Positions 8,355 to 17,005 of a stretch of 64,000 nucleotides of DNA are shown one piece after another. Positions within the stretch are counted from its first letter, which is position 1; each line of letters starts with the position of its first letter. The translations under genes and the position numbers were made by a program. The stretch is from Photobacterium toruni (lineage in GTDB: Bacteria; Pseudomonadota; Gammaproteobacteria; Enterobacterales; Vibrionaceae), in assembly GCF_024529955.1 (NCBI RefSeq), contig NZ_AP024854.1, positions 558,001 through 622,000 of the forward strand, given 5' to 3'. Below the pieces are notes generated by a model. That model was not told the DNA's origin and made no database searches. It saw only the letters and a list, made by a program, of their open reading frames with translations.

Positions 8355-9800
8355 TTAATTATTTTCAGGCGTAGTTAACCAATTTTTTTTACGATAGGCA
8401 TAAATAATAAAAGGTACAATTACAAATGCGATTGTTCCTATAACAAGAATACCAATATAAGTGGAAGGTGATCCAACAGATATTTGTGATGGTGGAATAA
8501 AGCTTAAAACAAAAGCTAGAATAGAACCTAATAAACCAACCCCTGCAATTATCCATAAACCAATCATACCGCCAGGTAGTTTATATGGACGTGGAGTGTT
8601 TGGTTCTTTATAACGTAAATATATAACGGATAAAAATAACATAATATACATGGCAAGATATAATATAACAGCCAGTTGACTAATCATTTGATAAGCTGCT
8701 TGTACTGAAGGTAATATCATCATAATAACAACTAACGCTGTTACAATTCCGCCTTGACACATTAGAATGTTTTTTTGAACACCATTTTTATTTACTTTCT
8801 GTAGTGATAGTGGCAAATATCCTTCACGCCCAACCTGTAATATACCAGCAGAAGGACCTGAAATAATAGCGATTATTTGACCTAGAACCCCGAGAGCAAG
8901 AGCAAGTGCAGTCACATTTCCTAACCAACTTAAACCAAAGTGTGCAAACAATTTATCGTATGCTACTAATAAACTTTGTACTAAATTGATTTGATCTTTT
9001 GGAATGATTGTTGCGATTGAAAGCGTACCAAAGATAAAAATAATAACCGTAAATATTGTGGCACAAATAATAGCGACAGGATAATTTCTGGAAGGATTAT
9101 CTACTTCAGTAACGTGTACAGCATTTATTTCCATACCAGCAAAGAAAAGAAAGATACTAGCCGCTAAAACAAGATTATTAAAATTACTAAAGTCTGGTAA
9201 GAACTCCTTCATTGAAGGATTGAAATGAATAGGATTACCATTTGCTATATAAATAGCGGCAAGAGTAACTAAAATAATACCAGGAATAATGGTACCTACT
9301 AATCCGGCAATAGAGCTTATTTTTGCAGCTGTTTTTAATCCCTTTAAACTAATAAATGTAGCAAACCAATAAACAACTAGGACGACTAATCCGCTATAAA
9401 AACGATTTGCGGCTAATGCCTGATCAAATGTCTGATCTGGACCAATAAAAGCTAAAGCTACCCCTGCAAAAATAAGTACTGTTGGAAACCAAATTGTAGT
9501 AGCTAACCATTGTAAATAAATAGCTAGGAAACCAAAACGATGTCCAAAAGCTTTACTTACCCAATTAAAAATCCCACCTTTTTGTGGCCAACCTGTTGCT
9601 AATTCCGCTGCACATAATGCAACAGGAATAAGAAATACAATAGCAGCAAAAATATAATAAAATACTGCTGTAATACCATATTCAGCTTCTGCTGAAAATC
9701 CACGTAAACTTACAACAGTCGTTATATTCATTATTGCTAATGTCGCAACTGTTATTTTTGTTTTAGTTGATGCTTTATTTGTTGATATATCCGTTGACAT
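8355..9800 (-). CDS. GadC-family amino acid antiporter, paralog 3
   Basis: A 481-residue inner-membrane antiporter of the GadC branch of the APC superfamily. Shared blocks are VVSLRGFSAEAEYG near the start, HVTEVDNPSRNYP, IPKDQINLVQSLL, IISGPSAGILQVGREGYLP and FIPPSQISVGSPSTY. It is the first antiporter after the unassigned decarboxylase (71-bp gap containing a terminator), so the two are the likeliest functional pair: amino acid in, decarboxylation product out. Its C-terminus ends soon after the last helix (KKNWLTTPENN), without a C-plug. GGGGTGAG precedes the ATG. Confidence 0.87.
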   Translation of the reverse strand: MSTDISTNKASTKTKITVATLAIMNITTVVSLRGFSAEAEYGITAVFYYIFAAIVFLIPVALCAAELATGWPQKGGIFNWVSKAFGHRFGFLAIYLQWLATTIWFPTVLIFAGVALAFIGPDQTFDQALAANRFYSGLVVLVVYWFATFISLKGLKTAAKISSIAGLVGTIIPGIILVTLAAIYIANGNPIHFNPSMKEFLPDFSNFNNLVLAASIFLFFAGMEINAVHVTEVDNPSRNYPVAIICATIFTVIIFIFGTLSIATIIPKDQINLVQSLLVAYDKLFAHFGLSWLGNVTALALALGVLGQIIAIISGPSAGILQVGREGYLPLSLQKVNKNGVQKNILMCQGGIVTALVVIMMILPSVQAAYQMISQLAVILYLAMYIMLFLSVIYLRYKEPNTPRPYKLPGGMIGLWIIAGVGLLGSILAFVLSFIPPSQISVGSPSTYIGILVIGTIAFVIVPFIIYAYRKKNWLTTPENN

Positions 9801-9827
9801 ATCTCACCCCATAAAAATAAGTTATGG

Positions 9828-9859
9828 AAAAAAACACCGATATTACTATCGGTGTTTTT
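9828..9859 (-). terminator. Rho-independent terminator after the second decarboxylase gene
   Basis: On the minus strand, AAAAACACCGATA / TATCGGTGTTTTT pairs around a four-base loop and is followed by T residues. It lies between the decarboxylase stop and the next antiporter, so the antiporter is expressed either by readthrough or from a promoter in the short remaining gap. The stem is A/T-flanked on both sides and could act in both directions. Confidence 0.85.
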
Positions 9860-9871
9860 ATTCATCTTAAA

Positions 9872-11614
9872 TTATTGTTCAGAAATAACTTCATCTCTTG
9901 CCGCTAAAACGCAATCAATAACATGACGCATAATATCTGGAGTGACATGAACATTCATAGGGAAAGCTTTTAATGCAAAAATACAAGCTTCTGGATCTGA
10001 AGCATCACGATTATATTCAGCAACACGGAATCCAGTACTGAAACTTAAATATGGAGTACAACGACCGTTGATTTTTTTACCATTACGGAACCAATGGTAT
10101 AATTTATCACCAATAGCTTTAGTTAAAATATTATTTTTAACTAATTGCTCTTTATAAGCAGGATCGGTTAATTCTTTACGGTATTCTTCTTCTGCAATAA
10201 CACCAGCAGGATAAGCACGGAATAGTGTTACAAGACCATGATCTTCAGGGTTTACACATACAGTTTCTGTATGAGCTGCGATGATATCACGTAAGAAGTT
10301 TTGATTTTCTAAGATACCACCAAGAATTGCTTGGAAACCTTCATAACCGAAGTATTTCATTGTTGCCCATCCAGCCAATGAACCTGTCGCTGCACGAGAT
10401 ACTTCAAGTGTGTAGTCTAAAGGATTATATGGTGAACGAGGCTGTAGATATGCAGAGCCTGGACGTTTAAGTAGATTTTCAAACTCATCGCTATTTTGAT
10501 AAACAAAACAGCTACTTGCATATGGGGACCAACCTGCTTTATGGAAATCGACACCAACAGCATCAGCAAATTTTACACCTTCAAGTGCTTCGCAATTAGC
10601 TTTAATTAATGGAAGTACATCGGAAGAGAATTCAAGTGGATTTTTTTCAAAATCGTATTCGCGGAAGGCTAGCCATGCCCAACATACAACAGCATCAGCA
10701 TAAAGTAAGGCCTTACCATACTGAGTGCTGTCATTTGGATATTTATCCATTAGCTCACGAACTTGAGCGATAGGATCAAAGGCATTTGCATCAGTCGTAC
10801 CCATGGTACAGACAACAGATGCAACTGGAATATTTTTCTCTTTACAATCTTTTAGAATTTCTTCTAAATGTTGAAGATCCATTGCATTTGTATTGATATT
10901 GGTACGAACTTTAATAATGTTGTCAGTTCCTAAACCCATCCAATCAGTACTATTAAGCATGGTATAGTGAGCTTGTTGTGAACAAATAACTTTAGCGTCT
11001 GTACGTACACCTTTAGTACGTGAATCATGTAATACACGGCTTAATGCGTATTTAACATGGTATGTCCAACAGCCTGAACCACCGTAAGTATATAAACAAC
11101 CTGTTGTATCAGGATTCCATCCAAATAAATTACCTAACATACCTGCACTTTCTAATTCTGCGCGGTGTACATTCCATGAATATTCGCCTTCAAGAATGTT
11201 AGGTGAGTATATTTCAGATAAAACAGCAGCGATAATAGATGCTGTATTTGCTTGAGGAATAACATTACACATTGTTAAAGGGTGTCCCCAGTTTGGTAGA
11301 CCTTCAAACAATTTAACAGTATCGTCAATAACCTTATCAGCAGTACTCATTTTTGCTGGCATAGCTATATGCTTAACATGATCAAAATCAATGGTTAATT
11401 CTGGGTTTTTACCTAAATAAGCAGGACCTTCAGCTTCTGGACGAAGTAAATCAATTGCTTTAACAGCTTTATCAATAGCAGCAGCTAGAGGATCTGGTGT
11501 TTCTTTTTGGTAAGCGGGGAAAGCACTAATCATTTCTTTACGATATTTTGCCCAATTACTAGCATCGTCTTTTATTTGATTATTTGAATTCCAATTACTT
11601 TCATATGTTTTCAT
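9872..11614 (-). CDS. Group II PLP-dependent amino acid decarboxylase, substrate unassigned
   Basis: A 580-residue PLP decarboxylase. The cofactor lysine lies in GVDFHKAGWSPYASS (K359 by my count). A histidine in SQQAHYTM (about 216) fits the ring-stacking residue and YADAVVCW (about 306-313) the cofactor aspartate. It is only distantly similar to GadB and longer. The DFHKxG motif recalls the aspartate/tyrosine/glutamate decarboxylase branch, including the aspartate 1-decarboxylase PanP from memory, but I cannot assign a substrate. AAGGATA precedes the ATG. The linked antiporter suggests a decarboxylation-antiport circuit rather than a purely biosynthetic role. The upstream gene is divergent, so this is probably the promoter-proximal gene. 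Confidence 0.85.
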   Translation of the reverse strand: MKTYESNWNSNNQIKDDASNWAKYRKEMISAFPAYQKETPDPLAAAIDKAVKAIDLLRPEAEGPAYLGKNPELTIDFDHVKHIAMPAKMSTADKVIDDTVKLFEGLPNWGHPLTMCNVIPQANTASIIAAVLSEIYSPNILEGEYSWNVHRAELESAGMLGNLFGWNPDTTGCLYTYGGSGCWTYHVKYALSRVLHDSRTKGVRTDAKVICSQQAHYTMLNSTDWMGLGTDNIIKVRTNINTNAMDLQHLEEILKDCKEKNIPVASVVCTMGTTDANAFDPIAQVRELMDKYPNDSTQYGKALLYADAVVCWAWLAFREYDFEKNPLEFSSDVLPLIKANCEALEGVKFADAVGVDFHKAGWSPYASSCFVYQNSDEFENLLKRPGSAYLQPRSPYNPLDYTLEVSRAATGSLAGWATMKYFGYEGFQAILGGILENQNFLRDIIAAHTETVCVNPEDHGLVTLFRAYPAGVIAEEEYRKELTDPAYKEQLVKNNILTKAIGDKLYHWFRNGKKINGRCTPYLSFSTGFRVAEYNRDASDPEACIFALKAFPMNVHVTPDIMRHVIDCVLAARDEVISEQ

Positions 11615-11921
11615 CTTAGATATCCTTAAATGTATAATTACAAATAGAATACTGTAGAGAAGTCTATGGTTAGATTACAATCGTAGGCTGTGACTCAGTA
11701 ATAATATGCATAGAATGATTAAATATGCATATAAGTATTTGTTTCGATTTATAAATTACTACTTAAAATATTGTTGTCACTCTATAAAATTGAAATCTGA
11801 TATTTTGTCTTTTTGAATGGCGATGATTTATTATTCTGTGATAAATCTAACAAATAAAAGTTAAAATTATGATGTTATTATTTGTTAATGACATAATAAT
11901 TAAAGATATAATTAATATGTA
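11615..11921. promoter_or_regulatory. AT-rich divergent intergenic region with a repeated 10-mer
   Basis: This 307-bp gap separates the unassigned decarboxylase (minus) from a small membrane protein gene (plus) and must carry both promoters. The 10-mer AATATGCATA occurs at 11703-11712 and again at 11722-11731. The 19-bp spacing is close to two helical turns, and each copy contains the palindrome ATGCAT. This could be a paired operator. No ORF or RNA gene is recognised. Confidence 0.4.
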
Positions 11922-12257
11922 ATGGAACAGCCCGTGAGATTTTTTTCCCAGCGTAATGAAACGGATTCAGAAGTTAGAATCGAATTAAAAACCGCATCGT
12001 TTTATTTATTAGTTGCAATGATTATAGGTTGGGTGGCGATCAGCTTTATTTTACAGTCAAATGAAGCTGGTTCAGTATTTTTACCAATATTAATTGGTTT
12101 TATGATGTTGCGTTTCTTTGCTTTAGTCAAAGTACAAAAGGAAGTGTTAATAGCAATGCGCGATAAGCGTTTAACTACGCAAGGAAGTAAATTTTCATTT
12201 ACGAACCCTTTTATTTATATCATTAAGAAAAAAGCAGCACCTGAGACTGAAGCATAA
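11922..12257 (+). CDS. Small membrane protein, function unknown
   Basis: A 111-residue protein that I do not recognise. A polar N-terminus (about 1-24) is followed by two hydrophobic stretches, about 27-46 and 51-68, then a basic C-terminal segment. It therefore looks like a two-helix inner-membrane protein. No Shine-Dalgarno sequence is evident before the ATG; a GTG at 11933 is in a different frame, so the ATG is kept. It stands alone between the decarboxylase cluster and dapD, and codon use is similar to neighbouring genes. Confidence 0.6.
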   Translation: MEQPVRFFSQRNETDSEVRIELKTASFYLLVAMIIGWVAISFILQSNEAGSVFLPILIGFMMLRFFALVKVQKEVLIAMRDKRLTTQGSKFSFTNPFIYIIKKKAAPETEA

Positions 12258-12298
12258 TAAAAACGGCTGCAACACTAACTAATAGTATTGCAGCCGTT
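12258..12298 (-). terminator. Rho-independent terminator of dapD
   Basis: A long stem (AACGGCTGCAA / TTGCAGCCGTT, extended inside with one mismatch) is followed on the minus strand by a T-run. It follows the dapD stop and lies immediately after the convergent small membrane protein gene, which it may also serve. Confidence 0.85.
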
Positions 12299-12324
12299 GG
12301 CGATCATTAACGACTTGAGCTTAA

Positions 12325-13356
12325 TTAGTTATTGCTGTGAAGTTCACTGTTTAATTCAATGGCTGTTTTATTGGTTAAGCATTCAATTTGACCTGTCATT
12401 GAGTTACGACGGAACAATAAGTCAGCTTTACCTGCAAGATCGCGTGCTTTTGCTGTTTCAACCGCTTTACCATCAGCATCTAGCATTTGTACTTTTGAGC
12501 CTGCTGTAACATATAAACCGGACTCGATAGTACAACGATCACCCAATGGGAAACCAAGACCAGCATTAGCACCTAACAGGCTATTTTCACCAATAGAGAC
12601 TACGACTTTACCGCCTCCTGATAATGTTCCCATAATAGAAGCGCCACCACCGATATCAGATCCTTCTCCAACAACAACACCTGCTGAGATACGTCCTTCG
12701 ACCATACTAACGCCGACAGTACCGGCATTAAAGTTAATGAAACCTTCGTGCATTACGGTGGTACCTTCACCAACATGTGCACCTAAACGTACGCGTGAGG
12801 TATCAGCAATACGTACGCCTGTTGGTACAATGTAATCTACCATTTTAGGGAATTTATCTACGCAATCAACGGTGATGGTTTCGCCGTTAAGACGAGCATC
12901 CATTTGACGCTCTGCAAGTTCAGGCAAGTCGATAGGACCTTGGTTTGTCCATGCAATGTTGTGTAGTAATCCAAAAATACCATCAAGAACTAGGCCGTGT
13001 GGTTTCACTAAACGGTGTGAAATAAGTTGTAGCTTTAAGAAACCCTCAGCAACCGATACTGGTGATATGTCAGTTTTAAGCATAACCATAATGAGAGGTT
13101 GTGAAGACAATGTCGCTTTTGCTGCAAATTGAGCACTTACTTCATCATTAGCATCTTCAAATGCGGATGCAATTGCAGCACATTGTTCTGGTGTAACGTC
13201 GATAGCTTGGTTACCACCATGGTAATCAACTATAGTAGCAATATCTTTTACTAGTTGCTCTGATGGATGTAGCGTTGGGGTTGGAAAATACGCTTCAATA
13301 ATTTTTCCATCACGGTTTTTAGTTACAGTACCTAGGGCAAGTGCAAAGCTAGACAT
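12325..13356 (-). CDS. dapD: Tetrahydrodipicolinate N-succinyltransferase (long DapD form)
   Basis: Transfers a succinyl group from succinyl-CoA to tetrahydrodipicolinate in the lysine/diaminopimelate pathway. The 343-residue chain is the long form found in Vibrio and Pseudomonas rather than the roughly 274-residue E. coli form. The C-terminal half has left-handed beta-helix hexapeptides (about 185-290, for example VRLGAHVGEGTTVMHEGF and GASIMGTLSGGG), and the N-terminal half is an alpha/beta domain. GGAGAACAGGTAATC precedes the ATG. It is a single-gene unit with a terminator behind it. Confidence 0.93.
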   Translation of the reverse strand: MSSFALALGTVTKNRDGKIIEAYFPTPTLHPSEQLVKDIATIVDYHGGNQAIDVTPEQCAAIASAFEDANDEVSAQFAAKATLSSQPLIMVMLKTDISPVSVAEGFLKLQLISHRLVKPHGLVLDGIFGLLHNIAWTNQGPIDLPELAERQMDARLNGETITVDCVDKFPKMVDYIVPTGVRIADTSRVRLGAHVGEGTTVMHEGFINFNAGTVGVSMVEGRISAGVVVGEGSDIGGGASIMGTLSGGGKVVVSIGENSLLGANAGLGFPLGDRCTIESGLYVTAGSKVQMLDADGKAVETAKARDLAGKADLLFRRNSMTGQIECLTNKTAIELNSELHSNN

Positions 13357-13632
13357 GATTACCTGTTCTCCATTTCAAATAAAATAATACGACGCGATAA
13401 TTAAAATAATACGTTTATCTATAACATAAGCCCATTGTTAGGTCTTGAGTTAACAGGATATTTATCGCGAATTAAAACCATCATAAAGACAGTTATAAAA
13501 ATAGAGAAGAGGTGAACTGATAATCAGAGCAAAATCATAGTTTATTAACACAAAGCGGACATTGTAAAACCAAATCAAGGGATTTTATTGATGATAAAAT
13601 TAACAGCTGAGCCTGTTTTGAGGGGACGTTAA
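13357..13632. other. Upstream region of dapD, no gene recognised
   Basis: The gap between dapD and yebG is 330 bp including the yebG terminator. It must contain the dapD promoter. I find no convincing ORF, conserved RNA or repeat in it. Confidence 0.4.
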
Positions 13633-13660
13633 AATAAAAAAACCTCCATCAGGAGGCTTT
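13633..13660 (-). terminator. Rho-independent terminator of yebG
   Basis: On the minus strand a short GC stem (CCTCC / GGAGG) with a four-base loop is followed by seven or more T residues, 27 bp after the yebG stop. Confidence 0.8.
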
Positions 13661-13686
13661 CGACGACAAACTGAATAATCTAAAAA

Positions 13687-13989
13687 TTATGCGGCGTCTT
13701 GCTGCTGCTCATCGGCAACACCATCAAGTTTTACAGCTTTTGTTTTTGGTGCTGGTTTGGCTTTTTTTGCGCCTAAAGCAACCAAGACTTCTTCACGATT
13801 TTGCGCTAAGAACATTGATAGTTCTTCTTGCTTAGCTTCATCTTCAAATAAGTCACTTTCACTTAATAAAGCAAACATCTCATCTGCCATATCAAGCATT
13901 TTGTCATATGCGTCAGCTTCGGATTTAGAGGTAAAAGTCATCTTTTCTTCCCCGTTGCGCTCTACTACATATTTGACGATAACTGCCAT
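13687..13989 (-). CDS. yebG: YebG family DNA-damage-inducible protein
   Basis: A 100-residue protein matching E. coli YebG, a small SOS-regulon protein of unknown molecular function. The start MAVIVKYVVERNGEEKM and the block FTSKSEADAYDKMLDMAD are characteristic. The tail is Lys/Ala-rich, then acidic. I choose the ATG at 13989 because AGGA lies at normal distance and E. coli YebG begins MAVEVKYVV; an in-frame ATG two codons earlier sits directly on the Shine-Dalgarno. A LexA box lies 27 bp upstream, so damage induction is expected. Confidence 0.9.
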   Translation of the reverse strand: MAVIVKYVVERNGEEKMTFTSKSEADAYDKMLDMADEMFALLSESDLFEDEAKQEELSMFLAQNREEVLVALGAKKAKPAPKTKAVKLDGVADEQQQDAA

Positions 13990-14015
13990 GGTCATCCTCT
14001 CCTGAAATTTATTTA

Positions 14016-14031
14016 CTGGACGCTTATACAG
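14016..14031. promoter_or_regulatory. LexA (SOS) box between yebG and the glycosylase gene
   Basis: CTGGACGCTTATACAG fits the CTG-N10-CAG core of gammaproteobacterial LexA operators, with one arm CTGG instead of CTGT. It lies in the 82-bp divergent gap and could repress both yebG (known SOS gene) and the Tag-like glycosylase gene. Confidence 0.78.
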
Positions 14032-14071
14032 TAGTATGGTGAATGAGTCTAGTGCTAAGCGTGTGAATGTG

Positions 14072-14758
14072 ATGACTCGAGAAAAATTTAACCAAATCTA
14101 TCATCGTGCTGCAGAAAGAAAGGGCAGTGACTCCAATTTAGAAAAATTACTCACAACTCCACTGAATAAAGAGCAATTGCGGTTAATTGCAGATCATCGG
14201 TGGTTGGCTGAATTTACTCAAAAAGTGTTTCAATGTGGGATTCGGTGGCAAGTTGTGCGTAATAAATGGCCTGCATTTGAAACCGCATTTTTTGAGTTTG
14301 ATATTGAAAAAATGGGCTTGATGCCAACTGAAATGTGGGAACGAAAAGCGCAAGATCCAACCATTATTCGTGATTTGAAAAAGGTGATGACGATCCCTGA
14401 AAATGCCAATATGATCCATCGTGCCGCATTGGAATATGGTTCATTTGCGGCAATGGTCGCAGATTGGCCTGAACAAGATATTGTAGGATTGTGGTTATAC
14501 CTTAAAAAGCACGGTTGCCGTTTAGGAGGCAAAACGGGTGCTTATAGTTTACGTGGGTTAGGTAAAGATACTTTTTTGTTTACTCAGGATGTTGAAGCTT
14601 ACTTACGTCATACCAATGTTATTGACGGTGGTCGTGATACGTTAAAGTCATTGCGAGCAGCACAGAATGCATTTAATGATTGGCAGCAACAATCTGGCCG
14701 ATCGTTAACCCAGATCAGCCAAATTATTGCATTTAGTGTTGGTGATAACCGCGTTTAA
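14072..14758 (+). CDS. DNA-3-methyladenine glycosylase I-like protein
   Basis: A 228-residue protein of the helix-hairpin-helix glycosylase superfamily, related to Tag, which removes 3-methyladenine from DNA. Similar blocks are KVFQCGIRWQVVRNKW, FEFDIEKMGLM, KAQDPTIIRD and LKKHGCRLGG. The Cys/His zinc site of E. coli Tag is not evident, so this is the Vibrio-type divergent branch; activity on 3-methyladenine is inferred. I place the start at the ATG at 14072 (MTREKFNQIYHRAA); the frame is open to 14036, but that start lies only 5 bp past the LexA box. Its stop overlaps the convergent LysR gene by 4 bp. Confidence 0.75.
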   Translation: MTREKFNQIYHRAAERKGSDSNLEKLLTTPLNKEQLRLIADHRWLAEFTQKVFQCGIRWQVVRNKWPAFETAFFEFDIEKMGLMPTEMWERKAQDPTIIRDLKKVMTIPENANMIHRAALEYGSFAAMVADWPEQDIVGLWLYLKKHGCRLGGKTGAYSLRGLGKDTFLFTQDVEAYLRHTNVIDGGRDTLKSLRAAQNAFNDWQQQSGRSLTQISQIIAFSVGDNRV

Positions 14759-15642
14759 TCAAATTGCCATTGTTGGCAAAATTCCAAGAATAATTTTAAT
14801 AATGGACTTTGATATTTTTCTTGGTGGTATAACAACCAGTATTGACGGTTCATATCTAGTGGCACCGTTAATATAGCAACACGTTGTTCTTCAATAGCAT
14901 GTGCAATCGCTCGCTGAGAAATACATGTAATACCTAAATCAGCACTGACACAATTAATGATCGCCTCAGTAGTATTGAGTTCAAATGAGGTGGTCCACTT
15001 ATCTAGCCTTGGTGAGATACGATTAAGAAAAAATTCTCGCGTACCCGATCCTGTTTCTCTTAATACCCATTCTGAATTTTCGAGATCTGATAATTGCAAA
15101 TTTTCAATTTGAGTCAATGGGTGGTGAGGATGACAAGCAATCACCATTTGATCACTAAGCCATGGTTGAACAACCAGATCTGAGTGCTGAACTTTTCCTT
15201 CAACTAAGCCAACATCTAATTCAAACTCCATTAATTTATGACATATTTGAGCTGTATTTGAGATAAATAGCGTTTGATCTCGATGCTGGGTGTCAAGTCT
15301 AAAATCACGTAATAGAAAGGGAGTCACTTGATTTCCAACGGTATCACTAGAGCCTACTTTTAATTGCCCCGTTAATGGACCTGTTTGATCAAATAAATTT
15401 TCAATAGCATTAGAACGAGCTAATAGTTCATCAGCTAGTGGTAATAATCGCTTCCCTTGTTCATTGATAATTAAACGATTATTGTTGCGATCAAATAATT
15501 TATGATCAAGTTGTTTTTCTAATTCTGATAACGCCATGCTAATAGCAGGTTTGGATAAAAACAATTTGCTAGCGGCGGCGGTAATTGTTTTTTCTTGTGC
15601 TACGGTAACAAAAACTTTGAGCTGTTTTAGTGCGATATTCAT
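14755..15642 (-). CDS. LysR-family transcriptional regulator (YeiE-like)
   Basis: A 295-residue LysR-type regulator: winged helix-turn-helix at about 1-60 (KQLKVFVTVAQEKTITAAASKLFLSKPAISMALSELE, split by the recognition helix) and a periplasmic-binding-like effector domain from about 90. Overall it resembles YeiE-type regulators. The second of two consecutive ATGs (15642) is chosen because GAGG then lies about 6 bp upstream. It is divergent from the TehA-like channel gene, the usual arrangement when a LysR protein controls its neighbour, so that is the likely target. Effector unknown. Confidence 0.85.
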   Translation of the reverse strand: MNIALKQLKVFVTVAQEKTITAAASKLFLSKPAISMALSELEKQLDHKLFDRNNNRLIINEQGKRLLPLADELLARSNAIENLFDQTGPLTGQLKVGSSDTVGNQVTPFLLRDFRLDTQHRDQTLFISNTAQICHKLMEFELDVGLVEGKVQHSDLVVQPWLSDQMVIACHPHHPLTQIENLQLSDLENSEWVLRETGSGTREFFLNRISPRLDKWTTSFELNTTEAIINCVSADLGITCISQRAIAHAIEEQRVAILTVPLDMNRQYWLLYHQEKYQSPLLKLFLEFCQQWQFD

Positions 15643-15808
15643 CATTACCTCATTAAAGAATAGAAGCAGGATTTTACCTTATCTTTTTGTTAAGATAATA
15701 TTAACACCGTTTTAAATATATTCAATTATTATAAACATTGATAAGAGGGTATACTGCTGCCAACAAAACAATAATTCGCTATTGCTATCATTTCAGCGGA
15801 GAAAAAAT

Positions 15809-16801
15809 ATGATTGCAGCAACAAAAAGAAAATTAGCCGGTGCTCCGACACCAATGGCAGGGTTAGCATTAGGTATTGGTAGTATTTTATGGTGCTGGGA
15901 GAATGGTGCTCAGCTTCATGGTTACGGACAAATAACGGGCGCAGTAATTGCGTCATTGATGCTACTCATTTTAATAGCTAAATTTATAGTGCATCCAAAG
16001 TTATTATGGGGTGATTTATCTCATCACGTTGTAGGTAGTGTTGTACCAACATTTGCTATGGCATTAATGGTGGTTTCAAAAGCTGTTGGTGTTTATGGCT
16101 CGATCACTGTTGGTGTGTATATTTGGTTATTTGCAGTGGGATTACATGTTATTTTCTTAGCATTATTCTTATTCCATCGCGCTCGTGATTTCCATTTACA
16201 TCATATGGTGCCAAGTTGGTTTGTACCGCCAATTGGTATTATTGTTGCGGATGTTTCATTTCCAGGCCTTGCTACGTTGCATCCGTTAGCTTATGTATTG
16301 CAAATGTTCGGTATGCTTGCTTATGCGGTAATGTTACCGATGATGATTTATCGATTTATGTTCCGTGATGAAGTGCCTGATGCTGCTAAACCAACTATTG
16401 CGATCATGGCGGCGCCAGCAAGTCTATCATTGGCTGGTTATTTAACTATTACTGCAACACCTTCACCTGTGATCGTTGCTTTGCTGGGAGGAATTGCCGT
16501 ATTAATGACAGCTATTATCTATTTAGCATTTTTCCGTTTATTACGTTTAGATTTTAGTCCAGGCTATGCAGCATTTACTTTCCCTATGGCTATTGGTGCA
16601 ACGGCATTATTTAAAACAGCCGCTTGGATGAAGAGTTATGGTTTTGATGCACATTATGTTGCTCAAGTTCATGGTTTAGCAACGCTTGAGTTATATGTCG
16701 CAAGTATCATTATTGGTTATGTAGCGATTCGATATTTAGCTTTTTATCGTCCAATGGGACGGTTATTCCATCGCAGTCAATCCTGCCCACAAAACATTTG
16801 A
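15809..16801 (+). CDS. TehA/SLAC1-family membrane channel or transporter
   Basis: A 330-residue membrane protein of the tellurite-resistance/dicarboxylate transporter (TDT, SLAC1-like) family, with about ten hydrophobic segments. Recognisable features are GAPTPMAGLALGIGSIL at the start, VPSWFVPPIGIIVADVS and AFTFPMAIGATALFK. Members conduct anions or export dicarboxylates, sulfite or tellurite-linked compounds; the substrate here is not readable. The start at 15809 follows GGAG at normal spacing; the open frame begins nine codons earlier without one. Divergent from the LysR gene and followed by a strong terminator. Confidence 0.83.
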   Translation: MIAATKRKLAGAPTPMAGLALGIGSILWCWENGAQLHGYGQITGAVIASLMLLILIAKFIVHPKLLWGDLSHHVVGSVVPTFAMALMVVSKAVGVYGSITVGVYIWLFAVGLHVIFLALFLFHRARDFHLHHMVPSWFVPPIGIIVADVSFPGLATLHPLAYVLQMFGMLAYAVMLPMMIYRFMFRDEVPDAAKPTIAIMAAPASLSLAGYLTITATPSPVIVALLGGIAVLMTAIIYLAFFRLLRLDFSPGYAAFTFPMAIGATALFKTAAWMKSYGFDAHYVAQVHGLATLELYVASIIIGYVAIRYLAFYRPMGRLFHRSQSCPQNI

Positions 16802-16860
16802 TAGCAATGATGCGGTAATTTCACGAGTGTATTATCGTATCAGAGAATGTTCAGTGTGTT

Positions 16861-16886
16861 GCCCAGCCAATTGGCTGGGCTTTTTT
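16861..16886 (+). terminator. Rho-independent terminator after the TehA-like gene
   Basis: GCCCAGCCAATTGGCTGGGC is a perfect 20-bp palindrome followed by six T residues. Confidence 0.92.
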
Positions 16887-17005
16887 GTGGCAGTTATATA
16901 GTGATATTGCGATGCTGAATGAATATTTTTAAGCTGTATTTATTTACAGTATCACAGTGATGGTAGACAATTTGATTATCTATTTTTCTGCTGTGGAATC
17001 TCTGC

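Noticed and set aside
6864-9800. Antiporter paralogs as pseudogenes or one disrupted gene
   Set aside because: Both frames are complete, with all family blocks and ribosome-binding sites. They are separate intact genes.
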